Shown one piece after another: positions 16,855 through 24,620 of a DNA stretch of 39,232 nucleotides. How positions within the stretch are numbered: the first letter of the stretch is position 1; each line of letters starts with the position of its first letter. The DNA comes from Dehalococcoidia bacterium (lineage in GTDB: Bacteria > Chloroflexota > Dehalococcoidia > Lucifugimonadales > Lucifugimonadaceae): contig JAAZYK010000002.1 in the NCBI GenBank assembly GCA_014239685.1, positions 1 through 39,232 on the forward strand, written 5' to 3'. The notes below the pieces were generated by a model, which was not told where the DNA came from, made no database searches, and saw nothing but the letters and a program-made list of their open reading frames with translations. The position numbers and the translations under genes are program-made.

Positions 16855-17811
16855 ATGTCGACGGTCAATTCAGTACTTGGGCCGATAGAAACCTCGGATA
16901 TGGGGGTCACCCTGTCCCATGAACACGTTCTGATCACGTCAGCAGGCATCCAGACGACCTTTCCGGAGTTCGTTCCCCGAGACGAGGCGATCTCCGAGGG
17001 GATCCGGCTTTTTAAGGATGCATACCAAGGCGGATTACGGACGATCTTTGATCTTACGACGCACGACCTGGGGCGCGACATTGGTGTGATCGAGGCTGTA
17101 TCGCGCGGAAGCGGCGTCAACATTATCGCCGCGACCGGAACCTGGCGTGACATCCCGAGAGTGTTTTGGACGGCGGAATCGAACGAAATTGCGGGCCTTT
17201 ATGTGCGTGAGTTGGTGGAGGGGATTGAGGGGACAGGTATTAAGCCCGGCATCATTAAGGTCGCCAACGACGTCGGAGGAGTCACGCCGGAAGGCGAGAT
17301 CGTTCTTCGGGCGGCGGCGCGGGCACATCAGAAAACGGGTGCTCCTATATATACGCATACCTGGGCGCCGGAACGTGTGGGCGATCAACAGGTCAAGATT
17401 TTTGAGGACGAGGGCGTCGACTTGAATCGTGTCTGCGTGGGCCACAGTAACGACACAACGGACCTGGATTACCTGAAAGGGCTTCTTGATAAGGGTGTGT
17501 GGATTGGGATGGACCGGTATCACCCGGTGGCCCGACCGGGTATGCCTGACTGGCGCACCCGAACCGAGACCACGAAAGCCCTTATCGATGCCGGGTACGG
17601 TGATCGTCTGATGCTCGGGCACGACGCTCAGGTGCAGTTGCGGATCGCTTCCAAGCAGGCATTTGCCGAACGGATGGCCCAGAATCCGGACAAGTTCTTG
17701 TTCATCTCTCGGAATGCGCTGCCATATCTTAAGGAAATGGGCGGTACGGACGCCGATATCAAGAGCGTGATGGTCGACAACCCACGTCGCTTTATTGAGG
17801 GCGCATTTTAA
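16855..17811 (+). CDS. Phosphotriesterase-family (PTE/PHP) amidohydrolase
   Basis: This is a 318-residue TIM-barrel hydrolase of the amidohydrolase superfamily with a binuclear metal site. The ligands can all be placed: His22 and His24 (SHEH), Lys135 in GIIKVAND (the carboxylated bridging lysine), His168 in YTHTW, His197 in GHSND and Asp257 in LGHDAQV. This set is shared by organophosphate hydrolases, N-acyl-homoserine or sugar lactonases and PHP proteins. I place the start at ATG 16855 because GGAGG at 16844-16848 is 6 bases upstream. A further in-frame GTG at 16798 would add 19 residues with no family similarity. The divergent aldolase suggests a lactonase role in sugar-acid breakdown, which is inference. 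Confidence 0.88.
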   Translation: MSTVNSVLGPIETSDMGVTLSHEHVLITSAGIQTTFPEFVPRDEAISEGIRLFKDAYQGGLRTIFDLTTHDLGRDIGVIEAVSRGSGVNIIAATGTWRDIPRVFWTAESNEIAGLYVRELVEGIEGTGIKPGIIKVANDVGGVTPEGEIVLRAAARAHQKTGAPIYTHTWAPERVGDQQVKIFEDEGVDLNRVCVGHSNDTTDLDYLKGLLDKGVWIGMDRYHPVARPGMPDWRTRTETTKALIDAGYGDRLMLGHDAQVQLRIASKQAFAERMAQNPDKFLFISRNALPYLKEMGGTDADIKSVMVDNPRRFIEGAF

Positions 17812-17851
17812 GAGTATTGACCCCGGTGAGCCGTCACTAATTTAGATGCCT

Positions 17852-17891
17852 GAAAAAAATGACCCCTCCCCGGATGCGGTGGGGAGGGGTC
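17852..17891 (-). terminator. Rho-independent terminator of the ParB-like gene
   Basis: A perfect 11-bp inverted repeat (GACCCCTCCCC at 17861-17871 and its complement at 17881-17891) encloses a 9-base loop. On the minus strand the stem is followed by a T-rich run (complement of 17852-17860). It therefore terminates leftward transcription. There is no T-run on the rightward side. Confidence 0.85.
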
Positions 17892-17966
17892 GAGGGTCCG
17901 GCGTTTCAACGGGGGGTTGGGGGGGGCCGAGAAGCGCCGGTTGGGTTTGTAGTATTCAGTATTCGT

Positions 17967-18905
17967 CTATCTCCGGGACGCCGCCCCCACCAGTGCTGGC
18001 GGCATGCCGGCCCCTGGGATTTGCGCACCGGCCAGGTGATGCAGAGCGAGCTGAACTCGGCTATCCAGAATCCGAAGTGTCGAGACTAGCTTGAGGCGTC
18101 GATACTCCGGGATCGTCTGAAGCGGGAGACTATCAAGCTGCCCGGCCAGTTGCAGGAGCATGCCCTCTAGGTCTTTCCGATGATGGATCACTGGCTCTGG
18201 CGCTCTGGGCAGAGGTGCGGGCTCAGGTTCTGGGGCGGGTTTCGCGCCGTTGACCACTTCATCAAGCAAGTCATCGATTGATTTGGTTGGGAAATTTTTG
18301 GCGCGCCCGACGATCCGCTCAACGTATACGGAACTCAGTTGCCCGGAGACAAATGGTCCGGCAATCTCACGTTGGCGGGCATAGTCGTCAATGTCTGCGA
18401 TGCTGCGAGCTTCTTTAAAAGTGAGCTCGCCGGAATCAACTTTCTTTCCGAGCTCCGGGTCCAGGTTTCGAATCAGACTCTCATAGTGGTGAATTGTCCC
18501 CGGGGTGATAGCGGTACGGCGGGCAAGCTCCTGCTGTGTGACGGAGTGCTCCTCCCTGTATTCAAGGAAAGCGCGCCCGAGCTGCATGGCAGGAATTTTC
18601 TCATGATGGTAGTTCTCGCTGAGACGCAATTCCCGGAGTTCTTGCTCATCAATGCCAGCGCGGAGTTGTGCGTCTATGTCAGTAAGTCCGGCTCTGCGCG
18701 CCGCCATCCACAGGCGCTCACCAACGACTATGACGTAAGGGGCAGCTTCCAAATCACTATCGCAAGCCGGGTTGGGCCTCACGATGAGAGGTTGACGCAA
18801 CTCCAATGTGCGCAGGTCGTCTGACGTGTTCGCACTACGCCCTTTACGGGGCAACTTGCGCGGCTGATCGGGGTCTGGAATTATGGAGTGGACCGGTAGG
18901 AGCAT
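17967..18905 (-). CDS. ParB/Spo0J-like DNA-binding protein with altered CTP-binding boxes
   Basis: This 312-residue protein has the ParB N-terminal domain and central helix-turn-helix. Residues 1-16 (VHSIIPDPDQPRK region) match the family's opening box. Residues 62-70 read GERLWMAAR where the usual box is GERRxRAA. Residues 97-101 read ENYHH where ENxxR is usual. The HTH is at about 122-148 (SVTQQELARRTAITPGTIHHYESL). A Pro-rich linker (about 228-247) leads to a helical C-terminal segment. GGGAGG five bases before the ATG supports the start, and a strong terminator follows. No parA is adjacent and I see no parS-like site. It is more likely a ParB-fold regulator than the chromosomal segregation ParB. 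Confidence 0.78.
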   Translation of the reverse strand: MLLPVHSIIPDPDQPRKLPRKGRSANTSDDLRTLELRQPLIVRPNPACDSDLEAAPYVIVVGERLWMAARRAGLTDIDAQLRAGIDEQELRELRLSENYHHEKIPAMQLGRAFLEYREEHSVTQQELARRTAITPGTIHHYESLIRNLDPELGKKVDSGELTFKEARSIADIDDYARQREIAGPFVSGQLSSVYVERIVGRAKNFPTKSIDDLLDEVVNGAKPAPEPEPAPLPRAPEPVIHHRKDLEGMLLQLAGQLDSLPLQTIPEYRRLKLVSTLRILDSRVQLALHHLAGAQIPGAGMPPALVGAASRR

Positions 18906-19135
18906 GCCAGCCTCCCGCTTTAGATGGTGTGTTTGCCGGGCTATCTCGCTCCCCGATTGGGATGTGAGGAAGCCCTAGTTCGACTGAGAACATTCTGGAC
19001 GGTCGAAGGAGTAGTTTCCAAAACTGTCCAGAATTAAAAAGGCGGCGTTCTGAATATGCATTGACTTTGGAATTAGGCTGGGATAGTTTGATATCGCTAC
19101 GATCAAACCCTTCCCGATTTCCCATCGTGATAAAC

Positions 19136-19852
19136 GTGACATCTCCTTCCCCCACGATACCCCCATATGTCCCGTATCGGACATTCCGAAATTTCTTGGA
19201 ATTTCTAGGGGAAGGCATGCCTGCAAGGATAGATAGAAGCGTCTGGGGCCAGCGGGCGTCCGGAAGTACGGGTATCCAGCTAATGACGGCGCTTAGAGCT
19301 CTGGAGCTTGTGGATGACGATAGCCGGCCGACTGAGGACCTTGAACATCTGGCGGGCTTGGAGGGTGACGAGCGGCGCTCCACATTGGCTACGCTGTTGC
19401 GACGGCACTATCCGCCGGTGTTCGCTCTGGATTTGACGCGGGCGACCCGCGCACAGTTCAGGGAGGCGTTTCGAAATTTCGGCGCCAAGGAGGGCGTGCT
19501 AGCCAAATGTGAGGCGTTCTTTATCCAGGCTGCGCAGGACGCCGGCCTTGAGCTTTCGTCATACGTTCTGGCTGGACGGCATGTATCGAGAAGAGCTTCA
19601 AGCGCTTCCGTCAGATCTCGTCAGCAGTCGGTAGAACGTTCCTTGTCCCAACCAGCACCGGTAGCGGTAGCCGCTCCGGTGCAGGCCGCGGGCGTTTCTA
19701 TCGCCGAGATGGTCCTCAGAAAATACCCGGATTTTGATCCGAACTGGGATGTGATTACACAACAGAAGTGGTTCGACGGGATGACTAAACTTATGGAGTC
19801 CCTCGGCCAGGGCGGCGGCGATCAGGCATCCGGGGACTCTGGGGGCGGATAG
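19136..19852 (+). CDS. DUF5343-like hypothetical protein
   Basis: The protein resembles the DUF5343 family as I recall it. Markers are PPYVPYRTFRNFLEFL near the start, GMPARIDRSVWG, SGSTGIQLMTALRALELVD and a following helical region up to about residue 160. A low-complexity Pro/Ala/Gln-rich linker and a short C-terminal helix pair then end in a Gly/Asp-rich tail. Function is unknown. I prefer the GTG at 19136 (238 residues), which sits just before the conserved block. A TTG at 19061 in frame would give 263 residues but lies in a promoter-like TTGACT context. Its last 31 bases overlap the convergent phosphatase gene. It is divergent from the ParB-like gene. Confidence 0.68.
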   Translation: MTSPSPTIPPYVPYRTFRNFLEFLGEGMPARIDRSVWGQRASGSTGIQLMTALRALELVDDDSRPTEDLEHLAGLEGDERRSTLATLLRRHYPPVFALDLTRATRAQFREAFRNFGAKEGVLAKCEAFFIQAAQDAGLELSSYVLAGRHVSRRASSASVRSRQQSVERSLSQPAPVAVAAPVQAAGVSIAEMVLRKYPDFDPNWDVITQQKWFDGMTKLMESLGQGGGDQASGDSGGG

Positions 19853-20445
19853 GTCACGTCCGTGAAATGTGACGTGTCTGAAACGTAGACGATCTCGAAG
19901 CCGGCCGGCTCTTGTCTCAGCAACGTTATCGACGCCGTCTCTATGTTCCAGTTGAGCAAACCGGTGAACTTGCCGTGCTCGATCCAATCGAGGATAGCGT
20001 TGATAGGCCCGCCGTGTATGACAAGAACGACGCGTTGCTGACTTTCGAAACGATCCAGAACCCGGGTTTGCAGTGCGTTGATTACTCGTCCTGCAAATTC
20101 TGTTGAAGATTCACCGTCATAATCTGAGAAGTCGGCGATAAATGGTTTTTGGAAGATCTTCGCTTTCACCACCGCAAGGTCACGACTGCGGAGGTCGCCG
20201 ATGCCGATTTCGTCAAACTCAGGAACGAAGTCTGGTTGGGTCTGAGAGGATGCGATGTAGGGTGCAGCCGTTTCATCGGCCCGATCAAGGCCGCTGGTGA
20301 TCACCACGTGCGGGTCGATCGATTTCAGCCTTAGTGCGAGTGCGCTGGCCTGAGCTTGACCGAGCTCACTCAGGTGAGCGGGGTCTGGATAAAGGCCGTT
20401 CGGACCGACCTCGGTATCGCCGTGCCTGACAAGGTATAAGTCCAT
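19822..20445 (-). CDS. Histidine phosphatase (phosphoglycerate mutase-like) family protein
   Basis: This 207-residue branch-1 histidine phosphatase has nucleophile His8 in LYLVRHGDTE, TSGLDRADETA as the second phosphate-pocket segment, and a second catalytic His in LVIHGGPIN near residue 157. The broad family includes phosphoglycerate mutases, alpha-ribazole phosphatase and sugar phosphatases, so the substrate is open. I use the ATG at 20445, immediately before the first strand. An upstream in-frame start at 20592 would add 49 residues with no family match and would overlap the divergent protease gene. Its 3' end overlaps the DUF5343-like gene tail-to-tail. Confidence 0.82.
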   Translation of the reverse strand: MDLYLVRHGDTEVGPNGLYPDPAHLSELGQAQASALALRLKSIDPHVVITSGLDRADETAAPYIASSQTQPDFVPEFDEIGIGDLRSRDLAVVKAKIFQKPFIADFSDYDGESSTEFAGRVINALQTRVLDRFESQQRVVLVIHGGPINAILDWIEHGKFTGLLNWNIETASITLLRQEPAGFEIVYVSDTSHFTDVTYPPPESPDA

Positions 20446-20538
20446 GACGACATAGTAGAGCTTCAAGATCGGGTCTACGCTTGGCCCAGAAGAGTGTTTC
20501 AGTGGCGTTGGAAACATCCATTCAGGAAAGATGAACCC

Positions 20539-21252
20539 ATGAAGGGTGTGTTCAAACTCACGACGGTTGCCGGTGTCGATATCGGCGTCCACTACACGTG
20601 GCTATTCGCGTTCGCCCTGATCACTTGGACGCTTGCGAGCAATTGGTTTCCGTCTGACTACCCTCACTGGCGTGCGTACACCTACTGGGTGACAGCGATT
20701 TTGGCGGCGTTGTTGCTGTTCGCCTCCCTTCTCGTTCATGAGATGGCGCACTCGCTGGTGGCGATCGCTCGGGGGCATGTTGTTCGGGGAATCACGCTCT
20801 TTATATTCGGAGGCGTGAGCGACATTGGAAGCAAGACTCGATCCGCAAGGGACGAGTTCCTGATCGCCTTCGTTGGCCCGACGAGCAGCCTTGCGCTCTC
20901 ATTGGTCGGATTCCTGGCATTGCGGGCGGGAGTCGGTGGAGGGGGCTCCCCGGTCGAGGGGATCCTCATCTATTTCACACTCGCCAATCTCCTCGTGGGG
21001 TTGTTCAATCTGCTTCCTGGATTCCCGTTGGACGGCGGACGGGTGTTGCGGTCGATCATCTGGGCTACCACCGGGAGCGTGTCACGCGCCACCTCGACCG
21101 CAGCTATGGTTGGCATCGGGTTTGGCTGGCTTCTGATTAGCGGAGGAGTGTTCATCGCCATTACCGACGATGTGGTATCCGGATTGTGGATGGGTTTCAT
21201 CGGCTGGTACCTGAAAGACTCTGCCGTCGCGGTGCGCCGAAGCGAACACTGA
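20539..21252 (+). CDS. Site-2 protease (M50) family membrane metalloprotease
   Basis: This 238-residue intramembrane zinc metalloprotease of the SpoIVFB/S2P type has hydrophobic helices at about 16-35, 50-68, 108-130, 141-162 and 187-215. The metal site is HEMAH (67-71) with the second motif LLPGFPLDGGR (159-168), including Asp165. The start at ATG 20539 has AGGA upstream; an earlier in-frame ATG at 20494 is unlikely. Many bacterial homologues carry C-terminal CBS domains; here the protein stops after GWYLKDSAVAVRRSEH. Directly downstream a CBS-like start is readable in another frame, so this copy appears to have lost its CBS part by frameshift. Substrate unknown; related enzymes cleave anti-sigma factors or transcription factors. 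Confidence 0.86.
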   Translation: MKGVFKLTTVAGVDIGVHYTWLFAFALITWTLASNWFPSDYPHWRAYTYWVTAILAALLLFASLLVHEMAHSLVAIARGHVVRGITLFIFGGVSDIGSKTRSARDEFLIAFVGPTSSLALSLVGFLALRAGVGGGGSPVEGILIYFTLANLLVGLFNLLPGFPLDGGRVLRSIIWATTGSVSRATSTAAMVGIGFGWLLISGGVFIAITDDVVSGLWMGFIGWYLKDSAVAVRRSEH

Positions 21253-21259
21253 TTCGTGC

Positions 21260-21460
21260 GACGCCTTAGATGGTGTTTTGGTGAGAGCAGTCATGTCATC
21301 ACCCTCCCGACCCGTCGAACAGGGGATATCGATCGCAGAACTTGCGGACGACCAACAGACGGATTTGAAGGCCCTGTCGCCCGAAGTCAAACACCCGCGT
21401 AAGGGTTCTTGTCTAGAGCAGCGGTTGCATGCGCGGGCGCGGCGTTTCAAGCAGTTCTGA
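21260..21460 (+). pseudogene. Out-of-frame CBS-domain remnant of the site-2 protease
   Basis: In a frame different from the protease, codons from 21260 read DALDGVLVRAVMSSPSRPV and continue into ISIAELADD. This is the classic linker and first strand-helix of the CBS pair that follows the M50 domain in related proteases (compare the V-R-D-V-M-[ST] and S-[LI]-x-E-L-x-D-D patterns). The protease frame ends at 21252, about 8 codons before this. After about residue 30 the frame no longer resembles CBS and runs into the end of the minus-strand ATPase gene (from 21413). I read it as a shifted and truncated C-terminus rather than a separate gene. Confidence 0.55.
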
Positions 21461-24400
21461 TGTAGATTTTGGAGACGTGGCTTCTCCGCCTGTGGCGTCG
21501 GCCTCTCCGGTGATATTCAGAGCGCCGGGGGAGAGATCCACCACGTTTGGGGATTCGATTCCAGCCTCCTTTGCCGCACTCTGAAACATGGTCACTGTAT
21601 CGGGGTGACACGTCAGTGCTATCACCTGATGGCGTTTCGAGAGTTCAATTACGGCGGCGGCAGCGGCGCGTGCCCTGACAGGGTCAAAGTTGACGAGAAC
21701 GTCATCGAGCAACACCGGCATGGATTCTGTATTCCTGCAATACTCCTCGACAAGGGCGAACCGCAGCGCTAGGAACAACTGCTCGGCAGTGCCGCGGCTA
21801 AGTTGCTCCGGGCGCTTGCCTATCGAATCGTCCATCACCACCTCGAACCGATTCTCTCCAAGAACGGCGCGGACATTGGAATACCGGCCGAGGGTCATTC
21901 GACGGAAATGTTCAGAAGCTAAGCCGAGAAGAGCCGGTTGGCGGGACTCCTGGAACTCATCACGAGTCCGGTCCAAGAGTGTTCGGGCGACCGTAAGTAC
22001 GCTCCAATTTCGGCCTGCGATCCGAGTCTCTTCTGTGAGACGATCTATCGTGGCGTGAAGTTGGCTGATGCCCTCTTCGGCCTCTAGTTGTTGAAGTCGA
22101 AGTTTGAGTTCACCCGATCGCTGCAGTCCATCGACACGTTCGATATCAAGTTCGGTGAGTTGATCTTCCAGACCCGCCGCCTGTGCCTCAAGGGCATCCG
22201 GCGACATGAGGTCAAGCTCTTTTGCTATTTCCGGAGCGTCCGGCCCGATGAGCTCTGGCTGAGCGATGTTTAACTGTCGCAGTTCATTTAGGATCTGTTT
22301 CTTGTCGGAAAGCGCGGCCGCGGCGCTCCGGAACTCCTCAACGGTTTCGAATCCGGCCGCCCCGATCAACTCGTCCAGTGATGCCCCGGATGTTGTTGCC
22401 CGCGTTTCAAGTGCCTTGCGTTCGGTATTCCAAGATTGTGAAGCGTGTTCGATATTGCGTCGATGGGCGAGGGCGTCCCTGTGTTTGTTCCAGCGGCCCT
22501 CCAGGTCCCTGAGCGCATGCAGGCCATCCCCCGGCTCGAACCCGGGTAGACTCGCCGCATTCAAAATTTCGGCGAGTGCGCGATCTGTCTGGCCGTTTCG
22601 CTGTGTCATACCGGCAATACGGCGGCGGGTTTCGTCGAGTAGTCGAAGTTCTGCCTGTCGGGTCGATATATTGCCGACCGCAGTGAGCGCGCGTGGCATG
22701 TCCAGATTTGTGTGCAATGCGAGGCTTGAGAGCGTCTCGTTCCACTGATCTACGGCCTCTTTGTGGGCGTCGGCAGCAACGATCGAGGACTCTTCGGACA
22801 TCCTCACGCCGTTTGATGCCGTCACGACAACGTTGTCCAACTCCTTCAATTCGGCCACTCGACGTTCGTACTCCGCACGCCTCTCGACCGCCCGATCCAT
22901 CGCGCTCAACGCTTCGACGACGCCACGCATCGGTACCGGAGTTGTCATCCCTAATTCGTGTGCAAGGGATTCGATTTCGTGCGAGACCCGGTTCATACGT
23001 TGGCCGGGTGCATCGATTTTGACATCAGATACGTCGCCGTCCGATTGACGGGTTACGGATCGATATCCAAGCGTGATTGCGACGCCGACCGTGATCATCC
23101 CGGACAGTACGCCTGATAGCTCGCCCGCCACCAGGCCCCATCCCGCTGCGCCCAACCCAACCAGCCCGAGTGCTGATGCAACAGCCAAAGATCTTCCTGT
23201 ACTCGGCCGAACGTCCGTAGTGTGGCGTCCGGCACCCGTTGCAAATCGCTCAAGATCACCGAACTCGGCTAGTGCGGCCTGCAGTCGGTCAAGCTGATCG
23301 CGCCGGGTCGCTAACGCCTCCCCCGATTCAGAGGGAACGTCTGTGAGCGATCCAAGGCGATTCTCGCCGTGTGTCGCAGCCTGGGTCGCCTCATTCAACG
23401 CCGCTTTTGCCCTGTCAATGTCCGTGACGGCCGTCTCGTAAGAGCGTTTCGCCAGCGATTCGGTTTCGCCAGATTCCTGGAGTCGAACCGCGGCTCCCGA
23501 GGCGTCTTTGAACTCCCGTAGTCTCTGCTCGCTCCAATTGGGGCCAAGCTCATCCCTGGCGCGTTCGATGTCTCGTGCAGCCTCGCGTTCTTCGGCCGTT
23601 TTCCCGGGGATGTCGCGGGCCGCTTCAGCGTAATAGCCAATCTGTTGCACGACGCGTGCGATCTTGGCCTCGTGTTCTATAAATGCCTCCACTACAGGGA
23701 GAGCGGAGATCTCCGCTCGCTGCATCTCGTCCGAAACGTCACCCTCCGAGATTTGCTCGTGGAGGTGACCCTGCTCAGCCAGCAACTCCTCAAGGCGCTC
23801 GCTCCCGCGCTCCGGGAACCCGGGTCGTTCCGGAACCGCGTCCAGTCGGGTTTGCAGTTCGCCTGCGCGTATCCAGTGCGGCCGTAAGGTGATCACCCGG
23901 GCGTTGTGGTTGCGAAGTCTCCTGATGTCCTCGATCCGAGAGTCCAGGTCGGCCAGTTGTCCCGAGAGTTGGGCTAGCTCACCGGCCAGTTGTTCGTACC
24001 CGGCCAGTTCCGAACGTTTGTCCTCAAGGCGCGCGTTTGCCTCGCTGTATTTTTTCTCCAAGTCAAACAACTGGCCGGACCGGGTCTTTCGGAACACTCC
24101 GATCCGGTCGTCCAGCTCCTTCGTTACGAAGGGAAGGCTTACGTTTACGAGGCCCATTCCGGCGGAGTAGATGCGGTCCCGGATTTCGTCTCTGTTCAGA
24201 GATTCAAACGATTGGAGTTCGGTGAGGCCAACGCTGAATACGTTCTGGTATAGATCGGCGTCAATCCCGGCCAGTAAGCGGGTCAGGGATTCGCCGCCGC
24301 CGTCCATGTCACCGGCCACAGCGACCGGCCCGCCTTTTGAGCCTTCAGAGCGGTGTATCGAGTAGCTCGACCCGTTTGCCATTGACAGATGGAGTGAGCC

Positions 24401-24619
24401 GCTAGCTTCTCCGCCTAGGTGGGGTGCATAGTAATAGTCGTTCCAGGCGGACTGAGCACGCGTTGGGAATCCGAACAATATGACGCGAATGAAGGCGCGC
24501 AGAGCGGATTTACCAGCCTCGTTTGGTCCGAGTACCACAGTTAATCCGGGCGGGATCGGGGCGATGAGATCGCCGTTGAACGGGCCGAAATTGTCCAGAT
24601 TCAGGCGCGAGATATACAT
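21413..24619 (-). CDS. yhaN: YhaN-type SMC/SbcC-like AAA ATPase
   Basis: This is a 1068-residue large ATPase of the RecF/SbcC/YhaN group. The N-terminal part has NFGPFNG and Walker A GPNEAGKS (31-38). Long charged coiled-coil regions run from about 165 to 470 and 530 to 900. Between them, at about 475-515, lie two hydrophobic segments rich in Gly/Val/Leu. The ABC signature LSRGTAEQLFLALR falls near 935 and Walker B (PVLLDDVLVNFDP) near 965. Its ATG at 24619 is one base after the stop of the partner phosphoesterase. This order matches the yhaO-yhaN arrangement known in Bacillus, an SbcD/SbcC-like pair implicated in DNA-end processing. A membrane-linked complex is inferred from the two hydrophobic segments. 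Confidence 0.85.
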   Translation of the reverse strand: MYISRLNLDNFGPFNGDLIAPIPPGLTVVLGPNEAGKSALRAFIRVILFGFPTRAQSAWNDYYYAPHLGGEASGSLHLSMANGSSYSIHRSEGSKGGPVAVAGDMDGGGESLTRLLAGIDADLYQNVFSVGLTELQSFESLNRDEIRDRIYSAGMGLVNVSLPFVTKELDDRIGVFRKTRSGQLFDLEKKYSEANARLEDKRSELAGYEQLAGELAQLSGQLADLDSRIEDIRRLRNHNARVITLRPHWIRAGELQTRLDAVPERPGFPERGSERLEELLAEQGHLHEQISEGDVSDEMQRAEISALPVVEAFIEHEAKIARVVQQIGYYAEAARDIPGKTAEEREAARDIERARDELGPNWSEQRLREFKDASGAAVRLQESGETESLAKRSYETAVTDIDRAKAALNEATQAATHGENRLGSLTDVPSESGEALATRRDQLDRLQAALAEFGDLERFATGAGRHTTDVRPSTGRSLAVASALGLVGLGAAGWGLVAGELSGVLSGMITVGVAITLGYRSVTRQSDGDVSDVKIDAPGQRMNRVSHEIESLAHELGMTTPVPMRGVVEALSAMDRAVERRAEYERRVAELKELDNVVVTASNGVRMSEESSIVAADAHKEAVDQWNETLSSLALHTNLDMPRALTAVGNISTRQAELRLLDETRRRIAGMTQRNGQTDRALAEILNAASLPGFEPGDGLHALRDLEGRWNKHRDALAHRRNIEHASQSWNTERKALETRATTSGASLDELIGAAGFETVEEFRSAAAALSDKKQILNELRQLNIAQPELIGPDAPEIAKELDLMSPDALEAQAAGLEDQLTELDIERVDGLQRSGELKLRLQQLEAEEGISQLHATIDRLTEETRIAGRNWSVLTVARTLLDRTRDEFQESRQPALLGLASEHFRRMTLGRYSNVRAVLGENRFEVVMDDSIGKRPEQLSRGTAEQLFLALRFALVEEYCRNTESMPVLLDDVLVNFDPVRARAAAAAVIELSKRHQVIALTCHPDTVTMFQSAAKEAGIESPNVVDLSPGALNITGEADATGGEATSPKSTSELLETPRPRMQPLL

Positions 24620-24620
24620 A

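Noticed and set aside
20446-20592. 49-residue N-terminal extension of the histidine phosphatase
   Set aside because: It precedes the first conserved strand, has no family similarity and would overlap the divergent protease gene.
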